A DNA stretch of 64,000 nt from Mytilus edulis (Eukaryota > Mollusca > Bivalvia > Mytilida > Mytilidae), in the NCBI RefSeq assembly GCF_963676685.1, contig NC_092354.1:68994178-69058177 (forward strand). Reading direction: 5' to 3'. The position numbers were made by a program, and so were the translations under genes. Shown piece by piece: positions 10,144 through 21,957 of the stretch. Every line of letters starts with the position of its first letter. Position 1 is the first letter of the stretch. The notes beneath the pieces are model-generated. The model was given only the letters and a program-made list of their open reading frames with translations, searched no databases and was not told the origin of the DNA.

Positions 10144-10726
10144 CTACATATAAAAACAACTATTTTCCCTCAAACTGCTGCAATTGTTGGAAAAAATCAA
10201 GAGGGTTAAATTTCCCTCTGTTGCAACAATCTGCCTCTTCGGTTTTGGTTCGTCCCCAACCGCGTCGTGCTGTCTTTTTCCCCCTGGTGTTACTATTGGC
10301 GTGGCAATGAAGGGTGGTGGTGGTGTTGGCGGGGTGAACATCTGTTCTTTTGGTTGTTGTTGTGGGTCCTTTAAAATTAAAAAAAAAAACATCACATCAG
10401 TTGTTAGAAAAAAAATAACTAAAAAGTTGAAGAGATGAAAAAAGAAGGACCTTCGAGCAGTACCACATTACACCTTAACAAAATACAAAACTTACCTCAA
10501 ATTGTGAATGTAGCTGCTCCAACATATTTCGCATCGACGTCATCTCAATGAATTCATCCCACCCTAGGGAACACCTGCCTGGGTTGCGCGGATTATTGTT
10601 GTAATAGTTAACATAATAGAAACCGTTAACTTTTGTCAAAACAAGAGCCATGTTTCTACCAAACATGGTTCTCATCTCTAAATTCCCCTTCATGCTGTTC
10701 TTTTTGGCGAATGCGTATTGATCCAT
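10144..10726 (-). CDS. PC4-like two-exon gene, locus 1
   Basis: Exon 1 is 10726-10496 (77 codons) with donor GAG|GTAAGT. Exon 2 is 10368-10144 with acceptor TTAAAG, in phase 0; the total is about 151 residues. Exon 1 has an FGRNMALVL...FYYVNYYNN...WDEFIEM pattern of short beta-strands then a helix, suggesting the PC4/p15 single-stranded DNA-binding fold. Exon 2 is Pro-rich (TPPTPPPPF) and ends in a basic KPKRQ patch. The 58.7-kb gene has the same two-exon layout and phase, which supports this model. It is convergent with PolB, only 53 nt from its stop. A TATA box lies 49 nt upstream of the ATG. The PC4 assignment is tentative. Confidence 0.62.
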
Positions 10727-10774
10727 AGTTCTGTTGATTCAAATTGTTTTGGTAAAGTGTATCAAACACTGTCA

Positions 10775-10782
10775 TATTTATA
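10775..10782 (-). promoter_or_regulatory. TATA box of locus-1 PC4-like gene
   Basis: On the minus strand GGGGTATAAATATG is a strong TATA box 49 nt before the ATG at 10726. The antisense gene at 15.1 kb has the same TATAAATA core. Confidence 0.6.
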
Positions 10783-10849
10783 CCCCTTCTTTGATTCACT
10801 AGTTGATTATAGTCATAGAAAAGAAGACCACCTTCTAGTGGTTCTAGAC

Positions 10850-11340
10850 AAAGTGCTCGATGGGAAAAAAAAGATAAGTACGTTTTGTTAATTAATATGA
10901 GCTTAGCTGCTTCTGATTTTCACTTGATCTGGTTTTTATTTTTAGAAAATACAATCAATTTGCGTGATGGGTTTGATTTTCCGATTGTACCGCCACTTGT
11001 AGGACAAAGTGTTCGATGAAAACCAAAAGATAATTTAGTTTTATCAATCAATTTGAGTTCAGATGATTTTGAGATTTTGAGAAATATAGTCGAGGTGTGT
11101 GACGAGTTTGCTTTCTTTGATTTTATCAATACTTGAGAGATGAAATGTTTGATGAAAACCAAAGATAAGTTAGTTTTATCAACCGAGTACATGTTAGATT
11201 CTTTCTTTTTCTGATTTCAAGACAAAGTGCTCAATGAAAACCAAAAAGATTGATCAATTCTATCAACCGAGTACATGTTAGATGCTTCTGATTATCAGTT
11301 AATCACGCTTTGAAATTTGAGAAAATATGATTGAGGTTTG
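10850..11340 (+). repeat. Diverged tandem repeats downstream of the Polinton
   Basis: Phrases such as GACAAAGTG(C/T)TC(G/A)ATG, TGAAAACCAAA and TATCAACCGAGTACATGTTAGAT recur three to four times at roughly 80-170 bp spacing. The unit is degenerate and shows no coding signature. The rest of 11,340-11,980 shows nothing further that I can assign. Confidence 0.6.
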
Positions 11341-12051
11341 CGATGCTCTTTTTTCAGATTTTATCAGTATGCTCAATGAATATCTATAATGATAGACATG
11401 CTCCTTATCAAAGTTTGGAGACATGTTTTCTCAATATCTAGTGTTCTAACTATTAAGACCTTCACAATTTATAGTGCATTGTGTTCCATTGTTTGTGGTG
11501 TTTTGTTAACCGCTCGGTGCAAACTAGTAAAACACAGAAGTCAAGGGCACAGTGTGTCCAACAACCCAATGATTCACTTAAATTTAGAAGTACACAAATG
11601 TTTTTCATCGTTGTTACATGAATTGATGGTATTTATAATATATCGGGTATAATTGAATAAATATCGTCAGTTTCAACACTTTATTTCCAATAAATAAATA
11701 ATGTGGTAACAAACAGTGTTTGAATATACTGATCATAATTTCATCATATGTATTTTCAAAAAACTGTTCAAATACACTTTTCACGATGACTGTACCGTAT
11801 TTTCTACCTAAAGTTTTTAAACGATAGTTTCACGATGACCACACTGTACATAATACAACAATTGTTCCCCTTTGAACAGTGATCACATTTTTACCGTATA
11901 GTGTATGGGAGCTAACTCTATCATCCTTATTATACAACCGTACAACCATTCGTCACCATTCGGTCGATTCCGTAGGATTGCCGATTGAATGGACTTACGT
12001 AAAACAATCCCACAATGCATTTCACCTGCGACTGTAACTTATGTAAGAAAT

Positions 12052-14235
12052 ATGGCTGCTTTTGTTGTGATCCGAATTTGCTTTTTGTTTATGTTCATGC
12101 TTGGTGGTGTTGAGAGTCGTTTTGATGTACGGGATTGTGAGAAGAAGTATAGTATTGATTTTGTGTTGGAGGAATACAGCTGCAAGTTTCAAGGAGATGG
12201 ACTTTACACCTATGAGGGTGTAAAGGACAACATCATCAAGATAAAATTTGACAGGTTAACAGAGAAATCTTTTCTCTTCATTGATGGAGATGTTGGCGTT
12301 GTAGAAATTTTGGGAGGAGACATCAGCTGTCCATCAGTGAGATGTACCTCGAAGGAAACAGAAATTTGGATCAACACACTGAAATGTGTAAGATTTTTAC
12401 AAAATTTGCACTCATGCGTTGCAGTGGGGGTCTTATTCTAAACAAAAATCAAATCTTCACCAATCTTCAATGACTCCACTTTTTGGGTTACAAAATTACC
12501 ATGATGTAAAAGTTTAAAGTTCTTGAAACTTTTTCTTTTCAAAGACAGATCAATAGATCCTTTCATGCTATGATCAATGATAGATTCTAACCCGACAACA
12601 TGTACTACAAAATGTACATTTATATATTGAAACCATCTCCAAGACTCTCTGATGAAGACCATTTTTAAGCTATAATTGTTTACTTGCTATGACTTGAATA
12701 ATAGTCACATATATTCCAGCACACACGTTCAGCATACACAAGTTTGTTTTTTTCAACAAAGGGGATTTAGATACAGAGTTATAAGAAGTTGTCTCATTGG
12801 CACTCGTATCACCTCTTATTGATATCTATATAGTTTTGAAATATTTAATATAGCATTGTGTTACCAATATAAAAAAAGCCTCCTTTATTGACAAGATCGA
12901 GACTTTTCTAAATATATGATCATGTTTTATTCATGCTTCATATCACATCATAGTATTTTGTTTTCACAGAATTCTGAGGAATCTTCAACAATGAAAACTG
13001 ACAAACAACCAACTATTTCACCCACTTCTTCAAGTTCTTCAAGATCATCCGTAACTACAACGACCCCAAATGTTAAGAGGACATCCAGGCCTGCAACCTC
13101 AAATGTAAGAAAGACAACAGGAGGAGCGGATATGAACATGTGCCCCACCACACCACCAATGGAGTCCACCACACCACCAATGGAGTCCACCACTATGGTA
13201 TGTATACATATGGGTAAAAGTAATACAATATTTTGAAACCTTCAATGCTTTGCTTTACAATTAATGAGTTTTGTTGGATATCATACTTTGGCATATAGAT
13301 AGCTTAACATTGACATACACTCTACATTGAATGACAAAGAATTGTCTCATTTGTAATCTTACATCATTCAATTATTTTGCTTTTCAACAAACCTTAATTA
13401 GTGTTCTTCATGTTCTTAAAGAAATTAAAAAAAAAGCAGTTGACCCGAAATATATTTAATTTATATAACAAAAACAAATTTACATAATACATGATTAAAA
13501 TTGTTCCTCCTTGATTGAGGTACATGACGATTGTACCTCATCTACTGATTGTAAACTTATGGTCTCTAACATCTCGTCCCTGATTGAGGTACATGACGAT
13601 TGTACCTCATCTACCGATTGTACACTTTGTGTCTCTGACATATCGTCCTCCTCTACCCCCACTTCATGGTTCCATGGAGGCTGATCCAAGAAGTTGTCTG
13701 TCATTTCAGTTCTGTAAATTAAAAAAAAAAAATAATATATTTGTTTTATTCTAGGAAGCAGAATCAAGCAGTATTGGATGGGTGGTTGGGTTTGTGGTTT
13801 CTTGCATTGGTAAGTTGTTAATTTGCTGTTATTTCTTCTATTATCATTCATGTCATTGTAATCATGGTAATGCATGCAAGTTTGATCAACATGTTTAAAA
13901 AGAAATGTGCTCACCAGTTAATACAAATAATTACAAATTAATTATGGACATATCACTAAGATGATGATTAAAAATGTTCTTTCACTGTTCTTAATACTCT
14001 GACAAGTGTACATGTATACCGTAAATGATTGATTGCAGGGTATTTTTAAGGCAGATTTTTGAAATACTTATTTTATTATTTAGGAACAGTGGCATTTATA
14101 ACTTGGGAAGTTGTTAAATTATTGATGAAGAGGAGCAGGAGGCAGTATTTGAGGAGAAATGTAAGGCAGCGTGCCTTTTCGGAGAGAATGAGGGGGAGTA
14201 GGGGGATTGAAGAATTTGAACTAACTACACCATAG
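12052..14235 (+). CDS. Type I membrane protein with signal peptide and Thr-rich stalk, locus 1
   Basis: A four-exon model: 12052-12387, 12970-13197, 13755-13809, 14084-14235, with GT-AG borders and phases 0, 0, 1; about 256 residues. An ATG also exists at 11989, but 12052 gives a clean signal peptide (MAAFVVIRICFLFMFMLGGV). The ectodomain is ~90 residues with several Cys and a GLYTYEG motif. Exon 2 is a Ser/Thr/Pro-rich stalk with a tandem TTPPMES. Exons 3 and 4 together make one membrane helix (IGWVVGFVVSCI + TVAFITWEVV), followed by a basic tail (KRSRRQYLRR). I recognise no family. A receptor-like or adhesion role is only a topology-based guess. A decayed paralogue with the same phases is at 60.6-62.1 kb. 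Confidence 0.72.
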
Positions 14236-15147
14236 TGATCTAATTAAATGTGTTCTATTTTCATTAGAGCAATCACAATTAGAAACATCACCTAAGGTTA
14301 TTAAATTATTACCTCTCTAATATAAGTTAATTAATTATTGTAGATTGGATGCATGCAATATTTGTACTGATTATAACAGGAGTGGGGCTTATTTTTCAAT
14401 TCTATCGAGGACTTCGACAGATGTATGATGATATGCAAAACCCCACTCCTGTTATAAATGGACCACCTGCACCACTCCTACCTGTTATCATTGGAGCACT
14501 GGGACCACTCCCACCCGTAATAAATGGACCACCTGTAGCACTCCCACCTGTTATAAATGGACCACCCGCAGCACTCCCACCCGTCATAAATGGACCACCT
14601 GCAGCACTCCCACCCGTTATAAATGGACCACCCGTAGCACTCCCACCCGTTATAAATGGACCACCTGCAGCACTCCCACCCGTAATAAATGGACCACCCG
14701 CAGCACTCCCACCTGTCATAAATGGACCACCTGCAGCACTTCCTCAAGCACCATTGAGGCGTTCGAATAGATTGAAGAATAAGCCAGATTATTATCATAA
14801 TATGTAAAAATAATAACTTACCTCTTTTTCAAAATTTTGGTACACATTTGAAGGATGCAAATATTTTGCGTCCTTTCTGCCAAAACTTTCACCCCCATCA
14901 ACACCATATTGTCTCCATAGTACAGGAGGGCCTCTGATCTGGTTATGGTCTCATGTAAAATGTAGTGGTAGATTCCAAACACCATTTTACTATAATTGGT
15001 GTTATCTGTATGGTTGGATAGTAATGCCATCTGTCTCCTACTATCTGAATCCGCGGTGCAGAAGAGGCAGGGGATCTGTCTACAATCGGCCCATCTTAGA
15101 TTGGGCACCTTCTCTAATTCATTTGAGACTATCGTGAAGAGATCCAT
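13495..15147 (-). CDS. Antisense two-exon gene interleaved with the membrane-protein gene (locus 1)
   Basis: Exon 1 is 15147-14822 (donor GAG|GTAAGT). Exon 2 is 13711-13495 (acceptor TTTACAG). Phase 2 joins to phase 2 and keeps one frame, giving about 180 residues. Exon 1 has an IPCLFC motif and a mixed helical region. Exon 2 is acidic, with a duplicated SVDEVQSSCTSI segment. Exon 2 sits inside intron 2 of the plus-strand gene, and the minus-strand intron spans that gene's exons 3 to 5. A TATA box is at 15,215. I recognise no family. The layout recurs at 61-63 kb. Confidence 0.65.
14344..14807 (+). CDS. Alternative last exon: TM completion plus proline-repeat tail (locus 1)
   Basis: A splice acceptor (ATTATTGTAG|AT) opens this exon. 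It fits phase 1, the phase left by exon 3 at 13809. Joined to exon 3 it would replace exon 4: it supplies its own hydrophobic half (FVLIITGVGLIFQF), then about ten ~11-residue repeats of the form LPPVINGPPAA, then a basic end, PLRRSNRLKN. It could instead be a separate gene starting at ATG 14349. The homologous exon at 62,333 has the same acceptor phase and a related PLRRSTRIRN end, which favours the alternative-exon model. Confidence 0.65.
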
Positions 15148-15214
15148 TGTATAGAAGTAGTTTTTTTCTGTTTAAATAAGGAAAAGTGTGATCTGTATAT
15201 GGGAGGGGGTAGGG

Positions 15215-15222
15215 TATTTATA
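15215..15222 (-). promoter_or_regulatory. TATA box of the antisense gene
   Basis: Minus strand TAGTATAAATACC, 67 nt before the ATG at 15147. Confidence 0.55.
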
Positions 15223-15553
15223 CTAAAATCATGCTCAGCGAACATTCATCGAATAATTTTAAGAACTGGTAAAAATTGATTTATTCTAGAACTTTTTTTT
15301 GAAATGGTATTAAATTCCATATTTTGTCTATTTATTTGGTAGTGATACACAGATGACTTTTTTTTTTCTTCCAAAAAATACTTGTATTAATTTTGATTGC
15401 CTTAATGAAAATTGAACACATTTACTGATCTATTTCATGTATATATTTTGTTGATGCTTGTAAACATTTAAATAATAGACTTTTCATAGTCAAATAATGT
15501 GATTTTTTAAATCTATCAAGTTAACAAGAGTCTTTCTTTTTTATTTTAAAAAA

Positions 15554-15650
15554 TCATGGTGTTTTTCATTGTCCTTTTTATTTTATTTACAAAGATCATG
15601 GTGCTTTTCATTGTCCTTTTTATTTTATTTACAAAGATCATGGTGCTTTT
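15554..15650 (+). repeat. ~42-bp tandem repeat, 2.5 copies
   Basis: Two and a half head-to-tail copies of a unit beginning ATCATGGTG(T/C)TTTTCATTG. The reading frame across it is an artefact of the repeat. The surrounding 15,250-17,450 is AT-rich, with long poly-T runs and repeated GTTGGTGATATAT/CAGCTGATTTGTTAC phrases at 16,410, 16,850 and 17,260, and no gene that I can support. Confidence 0.8.
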
Positions 15651-17451
15651 CATTAACCAATGTGACACATTTTTAAATTTTCCAGGTAAACATGTACTCC
15701 ATTTTGATATATTAAAGTTGTTTTTATTTACAAAATTTACAAATCATATAATCCTTTCTCATTTGACATTTTTTTTATATATGTTTATGTATAGTTATAA
15801 CTTAGATATTTTAGAGATTTCATATTATTGTTATAACAATGTCTATGTGATAAGAACATTTCCTAGTGGGAGTCTTTGAACATGTATTCAACAATGTGTT
15901 ATTATTTTTTATTGTTATCTACCTCATTTACTTGACATATTTTCCATTCAATCTTAATTGTTTAATCAAAATGAATCTACATCCCTATGTCTTTTGCTCT
16001 CGGTTGGGACTCATTAGATTTATTGAAAATTCAATCCGCAATTCCATTTACTTTTACAATAAGCTTTATATTTTTCATGATGTAAATGTTCTTGATTAAA
16101 ATAAGTTTTTTTTTTTTGTTTTTTTTTTAAATTTAACCTCCATCATTGTTTCTCATATCTCATTGTTTTTTTTTTTATCAATTTTCAATTAAACATGTTA
16201 AATCATCATTTCAATTTTTATGTATTTTCTAGTCAATGTTAATAACAAAATCAGTATTCAGATAAGTTGTATATGTTTTACTCATTTTAAAATTTTAACT
16301 TAAATCAACATTCCAATCTTGGTTGTAGTTTCTAGTCAATGTTTAAAAAAAAAAAATCAGAATGGTATAGATGTTTTTTTTATATATTTCTACAATAAAT
16401 CTTATTAGTGGTTGTGTTGGTGATATATGTATATTCAGCAGTCAGCTGATTTGTTACTTTTATGCAAAATTGTTTTTAGTCGAGGCTGTTGTTGGTGGGC
16501 TTTTTTTTTTTTTTTTTTTTTTTTTTATGAGAAATGTAATGTCAATTTTCTTGATTGATATATGCATTAATTTTATTTATTTTTTAACTTAGGATTATAA
16601 TTTCGATAACAACATCTGTTTTCTCCCTTATACTGGTGCATTTTGTGAGTTTATTCCTGTCGTTTAAAATGAAGTTATATACCTTTAAACAACACACATT
16701 TTGTTTGGGTTTTTTTTGTTTGTCCTTTGTTTTACAAATTTTTACTTAAATCCTCATTCCAATCTTGGTTGCAGTTTCTAGTCAATGTTTTTTAAAATCA
16801 GTATTGTTTGGATGAGTTTTATTTTTACAATAAATCTTTTCTAATGGTTGTGTTGGTGATATATATATTCAGCAGTTAGCTGATTTGTTACTTTTGTATG
16901 ACATTGTTTTTGATTAATGCTGTTGTTGTTTCATATTTTTATGAGAAATGTAATGTCAATTTTCTCCATTGATATGTATATGCAAGTTTTAGCACTTTTT
17001 ATAGCATTTTGAATAAAAAAAAGTTTGTTCTTATTATCAGTGAGTTGTTTCCACCATATGTTATTCATGGTTAATACAATATTTCTAAAATCTCAGTAAT
17101 TCAAAATGTCTCAGTGAACATTATTTTGGAATATGATTTCAACTCACCACTTAAATACTTTGGTTGTATTGGTTGTATTCGATAACTTTTACACATTTTT
17201 ACAATGAATATTTTCTACTGGTAATGTTGCAAAAATTGTTTGTATGTATATATATAACAGTTAGCTGATTTGATATTATGATATTAAAATTGTTATTTGA
17301 AAAGAGTCTTTTTTTTTTTTGTCTTAAAGATCTGGAAATAAATTGTTTAAAAGTTTGTTTCTGTTAAAACATCACGAGAAAACTTTTCACACATTGGTTT
17401 TGTTATATTGAAAGGATGAATTGTAGCCTTTGACGGTCATTTACAATCAGA

Positions 17452-17633
17452 TGAGGTTTGCTGGATTGACCATTTAAAACCCAGTGATTATTCACTGAAC
17501 TGATAAAATCATGAGAGTTTGTTGGACTGACCAGTTAAAACCTAGTAATTATTCACTTAACTGATAAAATCATGAGAGTTTGCTGTACTGACCATTTAAA
17601 ACCTAGTGATTATTCACTTAACCAATAAAATCA
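17452..17633 (+). repeat. ~60-bp tandem repeat, 3 copies
   Basis: Three copies of a unit holding TTTGCTGGATTGACCATTTA and GTGATTATTCACT. The last lies just past the 3' end of the PC4-like gene on the minus strand. Confidence 0.85.
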
Positions 17634-17682
17634 CAAAAATAATAAGCAAACAACTTGACATACAATGCTTATTTAACACAGC

Positions 17683-17688
17683 TTTATT
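17683..17688 (-). promoter_or_regulatory. Poly(A) signal for the 18.2-kb PC4-like gene
   Basis: AATAAA on the minus strand, 35 nt past the stop codon at 17,723. Confidence 0.55.
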
Positions 17689-17722
17689 GATAAAAATAAA
17701 ATCACAAATATGATGGATTGTT

Positions 17723-18229
17723 TTAAATCAGTGCTTTAGTGATAGACTTGTCAATGTGTGGTATTAGTCTCTTTAGATATTGCCACTGTCTTGTATTGAA
17801 ATAAAGTCCTTTGATTGTTGGGTGTTCACTAATAAATTGTCTAAAATCAATCCTCACTTCTCTCTGATATCGACACACAGTAGCCTTATAGTCCTGTGGG
17901 AGGTCAAATTGTTGAAAAAAGTCACATATGGATGAATTGTATTGTCTTAGAGAATCTACTGGGTGGTGTGTTAATCTAATACAATCTGTAGCATTGTGCG
18001 ACTTGTATGATTTACAAACATGCAGATTGTTAGTAACGGCTAGTGTTGCACTCGTCACTGAAAGGAGGACAATTACCCCCATCACTTTCACCATGTCTAA
18101 GTGAAAGTCATAATTTGCGTACAGAGAACTTAAACTAGACCTCAATCTCGAAGTTCTAAATGTGATGCCTGCGACGCTATGATCTCTTGTTGAATTCATA
18201 TCTTCATTAGAGTCTATAGTTGGAATCAT
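17723..18229 (-). CDS. PC4/p15-like protein with a hydrophobic central segment
   Basis: A single-exon 168-residue frame. The C-terminal ~50 residues (VRIDFRQFISEHPTIKG, then FNTRQWQYLKRLIPHIDKSI) fit the PC4/p15 coactivator C-terminal domain: a strand with IDFR, a P-x-x-KG turn, then the QW-x-x-L helix. PC4 domains bind single-stranded DNA and act in transcription or repair. The middle has a hydrophobic stretch (VMGVIVLLSVTSATLA) that could be a membrane anchor or, from an internal Met, a signal peptide; that would be odd for a nuclear protein. A poly(A) signal follows. It lies on the same strand as the antisense gene and the 10.7-kb PC4-like gene. Confidence 0.6.
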   Translation of the reverse strand: MIPTIDSNEDMNSTRDHSVAGITFRTSRLRSSLSSLYANYDFHLDMVKVMGVIVLLSVTSATLAVTNNLHVCKSYKSHNATDCIRLTHHPVDSLRQYNSSICDFFQQFDLPQDYKATVCRYQREVRIDFRQFISEHPTIKGLYFNTRQWQYLKRLIPHIDKSITKALI

Positions 18230-18566
18230 GTCTATTTTATCTGAGATATAAAGGTTTTTCTGGCACTCTGAAGGAAACTTTTAAAACGTATCTACAACAA
18301 TCTAAATACTAAAACAAATAGAAACAACCTTTTTGTCTTATACATAGTAAATTCATCACTATGCTCACACATGTATTGAAAAAATAAACTGTTTCTCCAT
18401 ACAAGTATTTAAACATCTTAACTGAGACATAAACTTGAAAGACAATACAAATGCATACTAATTATAACCATTATATGTCATCAAAAGATAACAGGCACTA
18501 TACATGAATATGACAAAAAAATGTCATAAAGCACGAAAACAATAAACCTGAGTATTAAAAAAGGAA

Positions 18567-19847
18567 TACTGAAATATTAAATATTGCATCATAAACATAA
18601 GAAAACACCACAAATTTACCCTGAGTATCAAAATATAGGATATATGAGCAAAGTGTAATGAAACCTTATTTTTTTTCAAAATCTAATGGCACTGTAAAAT
18701 GTATTATATCAAAATCAATGGAACTGATAAAATAAAAAACACAAATTCATACATGTAAAACACTAAGTAATATCAAACATATATAAATATACATCAAAAA
18801 TGGTAGTAGAAAATAGTTCAGGCATTCATGAGTATGTATTTTTCCATTCAAGAAACAACACTTATCAAAAAGCTAAATAAAGTCTACATTTTTCTTTTTT
18901 AACACAGGAGAAAGAAAGTTTGATGAAATCATACAATTTTTCACTTTTTAATTTATTTTAAAACATTTCTTTTTTTTTTTTTTTTTGCACTTGAAAGTGA
19001 ATCAAAATTTAATTGTAAATTTTAGATCCAAGGTTAAAACTTTTAACATTTTAAAGTTAAGTAATTCTTGAGGATTAAAAATTTAAAAAAAAAAAAAAAC
19101 AGCTTAAAGAAATCAATTATACACATCTTCACACAATCTTTATCATCATTATCTTCACTTAATCTTATTTTATCCCACTTAAATGCATCATTATCTTCAC
19201 TTAATCTTATTTATCCCACTTAAATGCATCTAATCCTAAAAAAAGTGCAGAAATTTGTTTTGATTTAAGATTTAGAAGGCGACAAATTGTCGCAGTCATC
19301 TATAGAAAATTTTGCAATTATCTGCACTAAAAAGATAATCTTTTCATGATAAACAGAAAACAAGTCTGTTTCAATCTGTCAAATAATAGAACCAAATTCT
19401 TATCTCATCTGGTTTATTATGTAGCTAATCCAAAAGTAAAAAAAAATGATCTCCTGTTAATCTCTATTAAGTTATTAATAAAAAAAATCATAAACTATAA
19501 AATGTGAATTACAATAAATTAACTTTCTCATTAAAAAAATATAAACAATGGGCAATCATAAGCTTATATACATTGAAACCATAAACATGTATAGGTGTAA
19601 ATATTAACCAAAATAGACTGCAAGTGTATATAAGATAACAAAAAACATGTTTCATCAATTTAAAAGGCCTTAATATAATGTATTTGGTCAGATTTACACG
19701 CAAGTTCTTACTCCAAAATACATGTACCTTCATGATCAGAAGTTCTTAATTTTTAGTTTGACAAAAATTCTTCATATTTGAGTATATGCTTATATCTTTC
19801 TTATTTTACCCTTAAATCATTAAAGTACATACTTAAAATCAGTTATA
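18567..19847 (+). repeat. Segmental duplicate A, copy 1
   Basis: Closely matches 44,809-45,873 in the same orientation. Both begin TAAATATTGCATCATAAACA and end around AAAATCAGTTATAAAT. This copy keeps ~200 bp around 18,970-19,200 that the other lacks, including a duplicated TCACTTAATCTTATTT phrase. There is no convincing coding sequence inside, so it is either a non-coding mobile repeat or a local duplication. Confidence 0.85.
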
Positions 19848-20379
19848 AATTCCCAAAAATAGGCAAGTTATTTTAATAACTTATTTTATGCAAACGAAGA
19901 AAACCATTAATTCATTCTTTATGATTATTTTCATAATCCTTTGGGGAACCCCTGCATTACGCTCTTTTGACTGGATGCCCATTGGTTAGTTTTTCACTAT
20001 GTATCTTATTACACTTTCTTGCTTATCTACAGATCGATAGTTTTGTAAACAAGAGTTTTATTTTGGGATTTTATAATTTTTTTTTAGCTATTCGGACTTT
20101 TATACCGATACAATGATTGAATATGTGTAAAAAAGGAACAAGGTAAATTTTATTTAAGCATTCTTTCGTGCATATTATTCCTTTTGAACTGATGAATGTA
20201 GTGATGATGTAGCTCTCTCGATCGCCATCTTTATATTTTATGTGCACGAACTTAGATTATGAATATGTAAACATAAACATATCGTACACTTTATAGGAAC
20301 ATTATGTAAAAGTGTATTCCACAACAATGATCATGATGAAAAATACGGTAAATCTTTTAAGCACTTGAGTTATTGAACT

Positions 20380-21080
20380 TTTACCACTATTGTTGTAAGT
20401 TGGAATTTATTCAAGCTTTATACGGAAGTTGATTTGTATGTTCGTTCGCGTCGTCCTACATGTTGACATCGTACCTAATGTTTTGATAATAATACACAGT
20501 TTTATTTCACGTATCACTCAAGCTTTTTCAAATGAACCAAAGTTACAACCTGTGTTTAATTACACGTCACGTAGCTATACTATGTAATGGCATTGGTGGA
20601 TTTTATAAAAAACTGTATTCAGAAGATGTGTCGCTGGTTCGTTCTAGTCGTTCTATTAACCGACATTTTTTGTAAGTAATGATAATACAAGAAACAAAAA
20701 TATGATTTTACGTCTCACTTAAGCTTTAAAAAATTACCCAAAGCTACAACATTTGCTTTAATTCAGCACAACGTAGTGGTAGATATATAGTTGTGAAATG
20801 GCATTGGTGGATTTATTCCAACTTTATTTTGAAAGAGTGTTGTCTGTTCGTTCTCATCGTCCTATAAATTGACGTTTTATCGAATGTATTGATACTAAAT
20901 AACAGCTTTATTACCTGTCTCACCCAAGCTTTAAAAATGACTTAAAGTTACAACCTGACCGGAATTATGCGTCACATAGATAAGTGTGTAATGACATTGG
21001 TAGATTTTAAACATGTACAAACTTTATCCAGAGGACGTTTCGTTTGATCGTTCTCATCATCAAGCTTTAACCTATAACTG
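20380..21080 (+). repeat. ~220-bp degenerate tandem repeats
   Basis: GGCATTGGTGGATTT, GTTCGTTC..(A/G)TCGT and CTCA(A/C)GCTTT landmarks recur three to four times between 20,400 and 21,060 with heavy divergence. There is no reading frame. 19,850-20,380 and 21,080-21,520 hold nothing else that I can assign. Confidence 0.6.
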
Positions 21081-21525
21081 AATGTTAAACCTGGCAAAGT
21101 GGACAAGTTGAAAAATAATGCAGCCTACATTATACAGTTTAAACCCTCAGTGATAAAGTTGATTATGAAAGAAATGAATGGCCTGTGCGATGCAATCTTT
21201 ATACCAAATACATGCATAAGCATGTCGATTTGATGTGAGATTTATAAAAAAAATTATAATTTTGTAAATTTTGTTTGTGTGAAAACTATTTTCATGAACA
21301 ACCCCTGGTTCAGTACAGATTTAGAAGTCAGAGAGAAAAGAATAATTGATTACAATGTATTACCTTATTTTATCAATAAAGCAATGATTACATTTATCTT
21401 GGGCACATTTAAGACCAAAGATCAGTCTGCTGCAGATGGGATACATTTATCAGCATTAACATTAATTTTTAAATATTTTTGAAGTCTTTGCCTTAATAAA
21501 GTACTAGTGTATGTTCTAGATTTTA

Positions 21526-21957
21526 ACCCCCAAGGGTGACTGGGGAATAGAAATATGGTCACTTGGTCTTCTCCCGACCGGCAGTAAAACGCTTGCCGAA
21601 GTGGGGCGTCCGTTTGGCTGTGCGGGATGTATTAAGTTCGCAGTCACGTCCGGTAAGAATGGGGACGGTAAATCCGATGTCTCGTGTAAAGAGGGTGCCA
21701 CGCTCTTTGCACGTTAAGAACCCTTACAACAACTCTTTGAGGGCCCGTAGGTGGCCTGTTGTAAGGCAAAATTTCTGTCCCTAACCAATATACCCTCATT
21801 TTCCAGTGGCAGTCGAAATTTCCCCGACTATCATCCCTTATGGCCTCTGTTATGACAAGACCTACCTATTGTATTTATTGTGAACTTGTTCTCGTCCTGA
21901 ATATGCATGAAATATTTGCCACTGGACGTTAAGCAACCAACAATCAATCAATCAATC
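21526..21957 (+). repeat. SINE-like repeat, full-length copy
   Basis: About 430 bp starting CCCAAGGGTGACTGGGGAAT and ending in an (AATC)n tail after GCCACTGGACGTTAAGCAAC. The defined 5' end and simple 3' tail suggest a retroposed SINE-like element. I see no clear tRNA A/B-box promoter by eye. Short frames within it are repeat shadows. Confidence 0.8.

Noticed and set aside
14402-14798. Two long minus-strand frames over the proline-repeat exon
   Set aside because: They are shadows of an in-phase 33-nt repeat. The plus-strand frame has a splice acceptor and a conserved basic end.
15556-16592. Hydrophobic Phe/Leu-rich plus-strand frames
   Set aside because: They come from poly-T and AT-rich tandem DNA, with no homology or splice context.
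21563-21784. Coding frames in the SINE-like repeat (also at 51.1, 52.7, 53.8 kb)
   Set aside because: The same frames recur in every repeat copy with random indels, so they are repeat shadows.
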